64,000 nucleotides of DNA from positions 496,001 to 560,000 of the forward strand of contig JADFUC010001455.1 in assembly GCA_019722365.1 (NCBI GenBank), in the 5' to 3' direction. The notes under the pieces were generated by a model. The model was not told where the DNA came from, ran no database searches, and worked only from the letters and a program-made list of their open reading frames with translations. Made by a program: the position numbers and the translations under genes. Shown piece by piece: positions 35,741-46,264 of the stretch. The stretch comes from Lithospermum erythrorhizon (Eukaryota > Streptophyta > Magnoliopsida > Boraginales > Boraginaceae). Every line of letters starts with the position of its first letter. Within the stretch, counting starts at the first letter, position 1.

Positions 35741-37083
35741 TCTTGATTGATTGGGATTTCTAGGGTTTGGAGGGATTTTATTGTCCCAAAGTGATTGTCT
35801 TGGAATGAAATGAGGATATGTAATGGGTATTATAGTCGAGTTCGAGCAGGTACATGTTCGATTAGGCATATATGGATGGTTATCGGGTTTTCCGGTCGGT
35901 TATATATATTGTCAAGTGGGATATTTACTCGGTTTGGTAAGGTATCGAGTAAGAGGTTGTATTCGAATACGATTCGATTAAGTCGAGTATTTTGTGTCGA
36001 GTTTTGAACGAATATCGGTTATTGGTTATATTCACAATATTAAGGATTGTACTTAAAAATGTTAATTTTTGCCCAAATATATTGTGACAACTACACGTGA
36101 GTAGCAGCTGAGCAAAAGTAAACAAGCAAAGCATGACACAAGAAGACAAATGCAAGAGGAGAATGACAATATTATATTTATATCTTATTAGTAACTGAAT
36201 ACATGTGAAATGCATTTCCAAATTAAGCATCAGTTGTAACTCCTTTATATAGGAGAAGACTTTACATTTGCAAATCAGTTGTAATGTGTTTGCGGCCCCT
36301 TTATCTCAACGGTTTTACGTGATTAACCCTACTAATCTCATGTTTTCATGGATTATATCGATGGGTCGAGGATTTCAAAGGTTTCATGTTTTAAGTTAGG
36401 TCATTTTCATGAATTCTACTTTTATAACTAGTTTTATTAGCGGAATTGCAGATGGAGTTATTATGTTATCAGTTGGTTGACTAATAGCTAATCATCCTTC
36501 TACTTCTTCGATGGCTCAACAGTCGAGTCTGCTGCCACCACGGCCTCATAAGAGGCTTGGTTTACACTAATTAATTCCCCGACATTAATTTTATCAAATT
36601 GAGTCGAGTTGAATCGGACCATACTAGTTAACGGTCCCACCACGACCAAGCCACATCCCTATTTGTTTGGTTTAGATAATCTTAGCCATCCCCAAATCAT
36701 CAACCAATCATCAATCATCACCATCCCACTCCAACACACCACCACTAATATATTATCAAGCCGGGTTCAAATGAATATCAATTAACTCGATCCGATATAC
36801 ACTTTATGGATTTGTTAACAACTCTAACCGCAACAATCACAATCATTTTGTTATCGAATAAAACATCATCAACTAATCCAATCTAATAGACACTTTAAAA
36901 CGACTCTTCCACCATCAGTACCACATCATTATTCTGGTATCTAGTCGAATTGGAACACAATAAGCTAACCGATCCGGTACACTTTATCAACAGATCTCAC
37001 CCCCACCTCCACCCACCCCCACCCCCACCCACCACCATTTCTTGGCTTAGCCAACCCCCCCAGAAAAGCTCCATTTCTTGACC
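35741..37083. other. Divergent spacer between the Fo-like gene and HUA1
   Basis: The two genes diverge, so both promoters lie here. Bases 35840-36010 are rich in TCGAGT and TCGGTT words. A C-rich, CACCCCCACC-type low-complexity run at 37000-37030 lies in the likely HUA1 5' UTR. No coding region supported. Confidence 0.45.
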
Positions 37084-40000
37084 ATGTACACATCTAGACC
37101 ATCAGAGTCCTCCTACTTCACTTCTACAGACCCTTACTCTTCCTCTTCTTGGCCTACTCCTCCTGGACTCGAGGTTTTTGGATCCAACGTTGGCATCAAA
37201 CGTTCCTCTGCTCAAGGTCTTTTATTACACAACCATCTTTTGCAAGCTAATTAGTAGATTATTATAAAAAATTAATAAATTGTTGGCATTTATGTTATTG
37301 AATCTTGATTGGAAATTCATTTTTTGAGCATTTATTTGAGATTTATGTGAGTTTTGTTGAGTGCCCACAATATAAAAAGAGTGATCTTTGCAGTATTTAG
37401 TCAATTTTGAAGTTGATTAGTGGACTTTTGCATTTATGGTCTTGATTGGAAAATCATTTTTTAGCATTTATTTGTGATTTTTGACTTGTTATGAATCTTA
37501 GCTGAGTTTTGTTGAGTGCATGAATATAAAAGATGGTTTTTGCAGCTTCTATTCAATTTTGAAGTTAATTAGTGGGCTTTCTGCATTTATTTTCTTGATT
37601 GGAAAACCAATTTATTAGCATTTTATTGTGATTATTGACTTGTGATGAATCTTAGCTGAGTTTTGTTGAGTGCCCAGAATAAAAAAGAATGGTCTTTGCA
37701 GCTTTTATTCAATTTTGAAGTTAATTAGTGGACTTTCGGCATTTATATTCTGGATTGGAAGACTAATTTTTCAGTATTTGCTTGTGATTATTGACTTGTA
37801 AAAGTCTTGTCTGAGTGCCGTCGACTGTCCAGTTTTTTTTAAAAGAGAGATCTTTGCAGTGATGATCCATTTTGAAGTTAACATGACCTAATTTATTGTT
37901 GCTGGGGAATGCTTAAATAGTACGGAGTAACAATTACATTATATAAAGCATATTATCAACATTTCCTTGTGATTATTGGCTTGTAAAGAATCTTAGCTGA
38001 GTTTCGTTGACTGCCCAGAATCTTAAACAGCAATCTTTGCAGCTGTTCTTCATTCTTGAGATTAATATGATCTAATTTATTGATGCTGGGTGATGCTCAA
38101 ATAGTAACAATTACTATATGCGTAGTTGCCCATTAAAGCCCATTAAGAGCATATTATTATATGTGTGTGTATATATAAAGATTGAGTGTATATGATACAA
38201 GTATTTATAGAGATTCAGTATATAATTATAATAATGTATTTATACGGTGTCTACTATCTATCATAGCGCTCTATCATCAGAATATATTGGCTGCCTATAA
38301 CACAACTGCACAAACTCAAGCTTGGTATTCAACCGACCCTCTAGCAAAGCGTACTAGGTTCGACACCAGCAATTTGCCTATATATCCCCAGAGACCAGGA
38401 GAGAAGGACTGTGAACATTATATGCTCACAAGAACATGTAAATTTGGAGAAACCTGCAAGTTCGACCATCCTATTTGGGTTCCAGAGGGTGGGATCCCAG
38501 ATTGGAAAGAGGTGATTATCATAATCGCTATTATATTATATTATATTTCCATGACAGTAATATATTCTGAGTTATTTATACAGTTATGCACCATCTATTA
38601 TATGTTTTCCTATTTATTATTTCATTATGGTAAACTTTATTTTGCAAAGGTAAAGTCAAAATCAATTTATTATATCTATTCTACTATTGGAAACCTTTTG
38701 ATGCTGAAATTGGTATCTTTATACTAATTTTTTTTTAAAGTTTAATCTTACTTTTAAACAATAAAAATATATCGAGCTTCTATGGTTTTGACATCTGAAC
38801 ACCACTTGAGCTGGAAGTCTGGGTTCTTCTGGGAAGAAAGATAAGGAGGGTCTTTTGAAGGTGGTGGGATGAATATACACTTGAAAACTTCAACGAGGTG
38901 TAAATGTTCTATAATAGTTATACTAAAGTATTTTGTTTCTAGAGTCCCTTGGATTAAAGTATGAGTATAGACTTAGTTCATGCACTATTACCATTGATGT
39001 AATCCTGTCGACCCTTTGCGAGATGTTGTGTATTGTATTTTAGCCGATGATGGGAAACATAAGTCTTTTGAAGTCTTGGATGAATTCTCGTGCTGCTGAA
39101 ATATCTTGTTACTTGCTTAAGCAAACTGAGGGCCTCACTTGATAAAATTTTCTCTCTATCATCTGATGGATGACACGATATACTATTCCCCACATAGTTA
39201 AGTAAGGATTCTTCTTTTACTTGATAATGATAGTATTGAGTTCATAAGCAATGAATAAGGACAGGGATCATGTTATGCAGAAGAAATTTCCTCTGGCACT
39301 CTTTGTTAATATGAATTTCTCATTCCTAACGATTAAAGGAAAGCGTATTTTCTTATGTTTGCAGGTCCCTGTGAGCACCACTACTGAATTGCTTCCTGAA
39401 CGAACAAGTCAACCTGACTGTCCAGTAAGTGAAAGTTCAATATTAATTTGTGATGGCCTACTATATTGCATTGTGCCCTATTTTCCCAAAAGTTGGTGTC
39501 ATCTCATTAATTGAAGCTTTATTGTCTGGTAATGGGGACATAGTTTTTCTTAAAGACTGCACGATGCAAATTTGGACTGAGGTGCAAGTTCAATCATCCA
39601 AAGGATAAAGTAGTTAATTCAGTAAGTTCCATTACCTTAGCGTACTTGTCTACCAAATACACTGAAAACTTTCAGATGCTGCAATAGTTTTTGCTGATTG
39701 ATGCTATCTTCAGAGTCTTATAGGTGATACGAGCTCATCTGCCTTACCTGAGAGGCCAACCGAGCCACCATGTGTGGTATGCTGTTGCAGTCTTCTCTTC
39801 TCACTTCTCAGTGTAGATTGATATCTTCAGCTCTTTGTTAATGTATCTTTGACCATTTGTAAGCAGTTCTATTTGAAGACTGGGATATGCAAATTCGGGG
39901 CAACCTGCAAATTCGACCATCCAAGAGACGTTCAACCGGCAGCAACTGTCCAGGGAAATGGCATTGGTGATGAATATGCTGCAAATACTACACTCACCCC

Positions 40001-42674
40001 TGCATCATTGCACAATTCCAAAGGCTTACCAATAAGACCGGTAATTTATGATTCTAATATTATCTCTAAGGAACAGATGTGAGATATAACATTCATCTTA
40101 TTTGCATAGATTTTAAGAGTTCAAAGCTTATTAGGAAAAAGAATTACCTTCTTAAGGATGCTGAATGACTTGGTAGTTTTGAAGGTCAGGCTTCTGTTTT
40201 TATCTTTCAAGGCGAGGATACATGGAGATTGATAAGAAATCTTGACCGAGAAACAGAAAAGGAATAGGGAAAAATATTTAAGTTCGTGCATATAGCACAA
40301 CCATAATTAGAGGTTTGAAACCATTGTTGACACTTAGCTTTCAGCTCTTGTGTTGTACTTTTATTTGTCTAAGATAATGTTCAATATTGTGTTTGGACCT
40401 TTCATCTGTAGCCACTATCAGGGTGTTTTCAAGTTAAGCTGTTCCATCAGAAACCGTAGATTCCTTTAGTGTAAAATAAGCTTAAGTGATACGTCAGTAT
40501 TGGGATCTGAGATGTTTTGAAAATCATGATACTATAAGAGATATCCAGTATATCTTCCAATATATTTGACGAGATATGAATTTCTTGGTTACTTGGTTGG
40601 ATCGGTCTTTACTCTTTAGTGATATTTCTCGCCCCAAATTGTGTATCTGCTCCTTCATGCTTCTGGTTTGCTTTTTCAGGGTGAAGTTGATTGTCTATTT
40701 TACCTTAAAACAGGAAGGTTGGTTGTCTCTGCCCTTTCAACCGTTTTATCCTTTCCTTATGTTTTTTCTTAGTATATGGGTTCTTTTTTTTGGGTGTGAA
40801 TCAGCTGTAAGTTTGGTGCTTCATGCCGATATAATCATCCAGAAAGATACGGTGTGTACGCCAGAACTTATTTATTGAAATATTCTACTCACTGTTCCTC
40901 TTAACAGCTGGATCCTTTTCCTTTCTATCAGTTAATCCGGCTGCCGCAGCTATATCTCCTCCCTTTGTACCTTCACCTGTAACTCATTTGAACATTGGAG
41001 GCTTTACCCCAGCCACATCATTTTTGCAGTCATATGCTGGCCAGACACCGGTAACTGAAATTTATTTACCTTTGGGGCTCATCTCACATGCAACTAAGGG
41101 ACTATTTTGAAACCTGTCTGCTCGAAATCTAGAATCACCAGGGAACCTTTTCTCTGTGTATATGGGGCTATTATCCTTCATCTTAAGTCAGAATAAAGTA
41201 TTCTTTGCATCATTTTTGAACTTTAAATTGCTAAGCATAGTTAAAAAGGTTTTTTGGCCTCTAGCACTCTGAAGTCTAAATTAGTCCAGGATGATATTTT
41301 AGTTTATGTTTTAAGCACTTCTGAGAGTTCTATTATCATGCTTCTGAGAACTATAGTTACATTGATTCCTGTCCTTGGATCCCAACTCCCCACATGCTTG
41401 CTTTCTAAGTGTATATTACGTTTTTGTTGTCTCTCCATCACTGTAGTTGTAAATATTTCCCATCCCCTTCCTCATGATGGAAACAATGTACTCCTTTGAT
41501 GTTGCTACGTGCTATCGGTTTCTACGATATTTTATTTTCTTAGTTCCCACATCCGATTGATTTTGATTCTCATCTATAGTTTGTATCTATCTTGAGAATT
41601 TCTGTTGTTCTAATTGACATTTTATTCAATATTGCAGATTGTGATGGCGTCAACTCTCTATCCTCAGCGACCAGGAGAAACTGAATGTGACGTGCGTATT
41701 AGTTTGATTTCATTTTCTTCTCTAAGATTTACTTCGTATATAATTGACCATATTCTCATGATTTTTCTCTATTATATTTCATTTAAACATCAAGTTGGTT
41801 AGAAGATTGTGTGACTCGTTGATGGGTCAAATTTAGATAATGTTTCTGTTGCAAATCTTTTGCTTATGTTGTTTTACTGTTTCCATATTTTTTATATACC
41901 GCTGCTGCTGATCTCATCTGTGCAGTTCTATATAAAAACTGGTATCTGCAAGTTTGGCGACAAGTGCAGGTTTCATCATCCCCTAGATCGTCCGACTAAC
42001 ACAATGACAACAACGGAAGCATACCAACTGAATGTCAAACTTTCACTTGCTGGTCTACCAAGGAGAGAGGTACTTTTGAAAATAAATCATGTGGTTTCAT
42101 ACCCGAGATCTTGCTTGAGAATAATCAGATTATGATATTTGATTGAAGAAGGAAACCATATTTTTATACTTCACTACGTATTCATGAACTCCCAAATCCA
42201 CATTCATATTACAGACTGACAATCCTAATTTAGTTGGCAGGTAGATGGATATAACATTATAGCGAGTTAATAAGCCTATATACGACAACTTTGGGAATTC
42301 GATAAAAGAAGAATCTTTAAATTGGGTGAAGAGAGTAATAGTTAGTATTGTTCATAGACAACATTCATTTGTGTGAAAGATGGAGATTACATGTCAATCC
42401 ACTCAGGCTATAATTTGGTGCAATTAATGCCTTTTTCTTTCTTGAACTATTCATGCTGTGATATCCAGTCACATGATCATCTAGTTATGTTTTTTATTTA
42501 CAGGGGGCAGTTCACTGTCCATACTACATGAAGACCGGAACATGCAAATATGGTGCCACATGCAAGTTTGACCATCCACCTCCTGGCGAGATCTTGTCTA
42601 AGGCGACTTCTGCACCTGTTGGTGGCGAGGCAGAAGAAGATACAGCGACCGAGCAAAAATCGTCAAGCCAGTGA
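37084..42674 (+). CDS. HUA1: Zinc finger CCCH domain protein, HUA1 orthologue
   Basis: Twelve exons: 37084-37216, 38267-38511, 39365-39424, 39544-39621, 39714-39776, 39867-40040, 40680-40717, 40805-40851, 40908-41050, 41638-41691, 41926-42069 and 42504-42674. They give 449 residues with all phases consistent. Six C-x8-C-x5-C-x3-H fingers lie at residues 93-112, 145-164, 192-211, 256-275, 344-363 and 398-417; most are split between exons at or near their first Cys. Conserved linkers include [26 protein letters not shown] and [20 protein letters not shown]. In Arabidopsis, HUA1 is a nuclear RNA-binding protein that promotes AGAMOUS pre-mRNA processing in flowers. It is a little shorter than the Arabidopsis protein. 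The acceptor of exon 4 (39543) has a poor pyrimidine tract. Exon 2 begins at 38267, not at the AG at 38280; only this keeps phase. Confidence 0.94.
37300..38115. repeat. Tandem repeat of about 154 bp, HUA1 intron 1
   Basis: At least five diverged copies, marked by GAGTTTTGTTGAGTG-like sequence at about 37350, 37505, 37659, 37813 (degenerate) and 38000, each followed by AATATAAAA, a TTTGCAG and ATTCAATTTTGAAGTTAAT. The first spacings are 155, 154 and about 153 bp. The fourth interval is longer (about 188 bp) and contains extra sequence, including a TACGGAGTA motif at 37921 whose matching site in the last copy (38105) is empty. Confidence 0.8.
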
Positions 42675-42756
42675 GCTTTTGTAGGATATGTGGTCTGCCG
42701 GTAAAAAGCTAAACTAAGCTGGTATGCAACCTTTTAATAATTGAGAAGCAGGTTTT

Positions 42757-43117
42757 ATTGTATTTCAGATTTAGTTTCATATTTTTATGAAGTGTAATTC
42801 TCTTAATTTTATCATTTTCAGAAGACATTATAGAGTTTCTAGTATAATTCTTACATATTGGATTTGATCAACTTTTATATGTAAATTATTCCTCGTTCTC
42901 ACTTTGAAAACATATTCTACTCTAATTTTTATATATCCTGAGTTGATATTAAAGCTTAATAAGTTATGTAACCGAGCATGGCTCGATTAGTTACCAAGTC
43001 AAGCTAGCTCGACTCGTTTCACAGTTTCAACATTCGAAAAATTCAAGATATTCAAATGCAATGCACTTGCATCTCATAAAAATGATTAGCAATGTTGCAT
43101 AAAAATTGAATGGCATA
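42757..43117. repeat. Direct duplication, copy A (3' flank of HUA1)
   Basis: A block of about 360 bp nearly identical to 45834-46183, same orientation, 3077 bp apart. It begins ATTGTATTTCAGATTTAG and ends GAATGGCATA. It may form part of the HUA1 3' UTR. Confidence 0.9.
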
Positions 43118-43168
43118 TTCCTTCAACTTCCGCCTAGAATTGAGCTCTCAAGGTAAATGGTTTGCCTA
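43114..43168 (+). pseudogene. Inverted fragment of the ERD6-like sugar transporter
   Basis: CATATTCCTTCAACTTCCGC and the following bases through GTTTGCCTA match the exon 17 / intron 17 boundary of the sugar transporter (46512-46566), but in the opposite orientation. The fragment starts exactly where duplicated block A ends, sharing only the bases CATA at the join. It keeps the exon-intron junction, so it was copied from genomic DNA rather than from mRNA. Confidence 0.85.
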
Positions 43169-43226
43169 CGTCTTAAAACTATTTCTTTCAAGTTAACAAA
43201 TTGACTCGGAACGGAAATAATTGACT

Positions 43227-43555
43227 AGAACATGTTAAAGGAATGGCCTATCAAAAAATTAGCTCGAATGGAAATAGTTTTTATGGTAAAAAGTTCCATT
43301 TAGAAAATTTGGCGATTCAACTTAGTACACGCTTTTTAATATTTCGAACATCAAAAAGTCAATTTTCTCTTTTTTTATCTAATAAACTTGACCATGTAAA
43401 AGGAATGAGCGACTAAAAATTTGGATCGAATAGAAATATTTTCATGGTAAAAAATAAATTTAGAAAACTTGTTAATTCAACAAAGGGGTTAGTATACCCT
43501 TTTTGATCTCCCGAACACCAAAATTTCATTTTTCTCTCCATATAGGGCTAATCAA
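43227..43555. repeat. Diverged tandem duplication, period about 163 bp
   Basis: Copies start GAACATGTTAAAGGAATGGC (43227) and GACCATGTAAAAGGAATGAG (about 43389). Both continue with TCGAAT.GAAAT, ATGGTAAAAA and TTTAGAAAA blocks in the same order. Confidence 0.65.
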
Positions 43556-45640
43556 ATACTACGTATAACCTATTTCTTAAGGTTAGGCCTTTGACGAGTA
43601 TGGAAAACTCGAATAACGCGACAAAGTTCGACTCGAATAACCCGACTAGGTGTGTCAAACCGAGACACAAACATCAATATTATACTCGATTGATTTCGAT
43701 ACTTAAACTCGATTCGAATAGAAAATTATTAACATAATTATTAAATTAAATGCCTATTAATAATATGTTGGAACACTCTATACATTACATATAAGTATTA
43801 CATTAGTAATATGTAATGACAATATGCATTATTAACACATGAAAAATTGATTTTATTAACAAAAAATGCTCAAATTAAGTAGACATCTAGTAGAACCTTT
43901 ATAGCTGACTCGTCTCACTCGACTAAAAAGGGTTTGACTTGACCCGACAATATTGGATGCTACAATTTAATTTAGACCGAATTTGGAAATAAAAGTCGAA
44001 CATTAAAACTCGACTCGATGATTATCAAACCGAGACACAAACATGTTGAGTCATAAACACGCCAAAGTCAGTTGTAGCTGCCATGAGGGTAAAATAACTA
44101 TTTTGCCTTAATATTTATGTCATAGTAGCTATGTAAATTATATTCATGACACAAAATAACATTTCAATACTAAAATTACTATTCGGCAAGTTCTCGACTA
44201 TGAAAGCCTACTTAAGCTTATATGTGTAATGTAACTATGTTTATTTTTACTCTGTGTGTGTGTATAGTGTCGCTAAGAGCTCCTCATATTTCACATTTTC
44301 ATCCCCAAAACCCTAACAGGGGAGAATGAAGTTGAAATTGTATTTGCGAAATGATAAGTAGCTCATGTTTTTGGTGTGTTTTAGTTTGTTTGCATGTGTT
44401 TTATTGTCTTTGCTTCTTTTTTTAGTCTATGTTTTTGATTTCTTTCATGTTTAATATACTTTGGTTTGGTATTTAGCGACCTACAAAAAATCGCTTCCAC
44501 TTTGACGAATTACTTCAGAATATTTTATTGTTTCAGAAAAGTCGGGGTGCCTGGGATAACTGAAGGCATCGAAATCAAAATGATTGTGGTTTTTGAGCAC
44601 ACTATGAGTATGCTTTCCTGTGTCCGGTTTGTCGTCTTCATCCATCACCTTGTTTATTATCTGCAGTTAAGGCTTTCACCTCTGCTTTTCTGTCACTTAA
44701 GTCCATTTGTTGCAAGTTATATTAATTTCTAGTTGTGTTTACTTGACCTCCAATTTTGTATAGCCTATCCTTGAGTCTTTCTTTCTATTTCAGCTTAGAA
44801 ATAATAGTCTCTGATATAATTTTGTAGTTTCCTTTTATTATAAGGTATTGTGTTGAAGAATTTCCTATTTAATTTTAGTTGAACAATAACAACCACAACA
44901 AATAATAACAATAATACTTTATTGCACTTTTACAATATACTATAATTTGATTGGCAAATCTGAATTACAACCAACTATAGTCTCTAGAACACAACAATGA
45001 TAGATAACTAACTTCCTTTGAATCGCTTCCTAAGCTATTTCCACTATGCGAACGCTGTTCTCGATAAAGCATAAATTTTAAAAAAATGTTGACATACTGT
45101 ATTTACTGCGGCAACTTCTTGAGCTGCTTTCGACAACAAGAAGAATACAATTTCAGAAAAGTTATGTTCTAATTTTCTCTTATTTGCTTTCTATATATGA
45201 TCTTTTTCAAATTTATTTCCAAAGCCTTTTTGATGTTAGTTATACAAGTGTCATACTTAGAATTTCAAACCATCGTAACTATGCATTAAGTCACTTGTTT
45301 CAATACCAAAGATCACCAACCAACCTGGATTCTTTCAAGTCTAAACGCTTCAAACTCTAATCCTAAAAACCGATACTTTGGGGACCAAGTTCCGAACTTG
45401 TCCCGAACTTCCACTGAATAAAAAGTCCCGCCGACGCCGGAACTCCCAAACCAAGTACCGACCGTGTCAATATATAAATACATTGTCTACTTGAATCTCC
45501 TCTACCGTCTATCAAATTGATAAGGCAATACCAAATTTGGAATGCCTATGGGGCCATTCAGGTCTGTAATGCCAGCATTTCAGATGGATACCTGAGACTA
45601 CTTGCAACTTTATTATTGCTCTGAAATGAAATGATCTCAA
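43556..45640. other. Spacer with a possible orphan promoter/first exon
   Basis: The 20-mer TCAAACCGAGACACAAACAT occurs at 43655 and 44025. Near 44311 there is a telo-box (AAACCCTAA) followed by ATG and a ten-codon frame (about 44327), an arrangement common in plant ribosomal-protein and translation genes; a splice-acceptor-like TTTCAG and the bases TCGGGGTGCCTGGGATAACT follow at 44532-44562. I could not identify a product and do not call a gene. Confidence 0.35.
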
Positions 45641-45835
45641 CTATTTATTTACTTCATGTGTGCAGCCTCCAGTTGTAGCTGAAGAGAACATTATGGCAGC
45701 TGTATCTTCTTGATTGATTTTATATTTTGGAGCCAAATTTGGATTACTGGAAATTATCTTGTTAAAGATTGAGTCTTTATCAAAATTCATGCAATTTTGT
45801 GGTACCCCAATAGCATAAAAGCCTAATGATTTCAT
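45641..45835 (-). pseudogene. 4-coumarate-CoA ligase-like fragment
   Basis: The minus strand reads PNLAPKYKINQEDTAAIMFS followed by SATTGG, a decayed form of the adenylate-forming AMP-binding motif (TAALLYSSGTTG-type) of 4CL-like acyl-CoA ligases, with an upstream GFYAIGVPQNC stretch. Only about 60 residues remain, the motif has lost its GTTG form, and no other 4CL exons are nearby. It abuts duplicated block B. A captured or leftover gene fragment. Confidence 0.7.
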
Positions 45836-46183
45836 TGTATTTCAGATTTAGTTTCATATTTTTATGCAGTGTAATTCTCTTAATTTTATCATTTTCAAAA
45901 GACATTATAAAGTTTCTAGTATAATTCTTACATATTTTATTTGATCAACTTTTATATGTAAATTATTCCTCGTTCTCATTTTGAAAACATATTCTACTCT
46001 AATCTTTATATATCCCGAAAATGAGTATTAAAGCTTAATTGCTGTGTAACCGAGCACTCGCCGATATAGTTACCAAGCCGTTTAGCTCACCTGCTTCACA
46101 GTTTCAACATTCGAAAAATTCAAGATATTCAAATGCATCTCATAAAAATGATTAGCAATGTTGCATGAAAATTGAATGGCATA
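45834..46183. repeat. Direct duplication, copy B (3' flank of sugar transporter)
   Basis: About 350 bp matching 42757-43117. It ends 82 bp before the sugar-transporter stop codon, so it may include that gene's 3' UTR on the opposite strand. Copy B lacks a few short insertions present in copy A. Confidence 0.9.
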
Positions 46184-46264
46184 CTGTTTAGTGTTCATCA
46201 TGAGCCATCATATAGATACACAGTGTATTTTTTCAGTAGGATAATTATACCAATTTCATCATTC

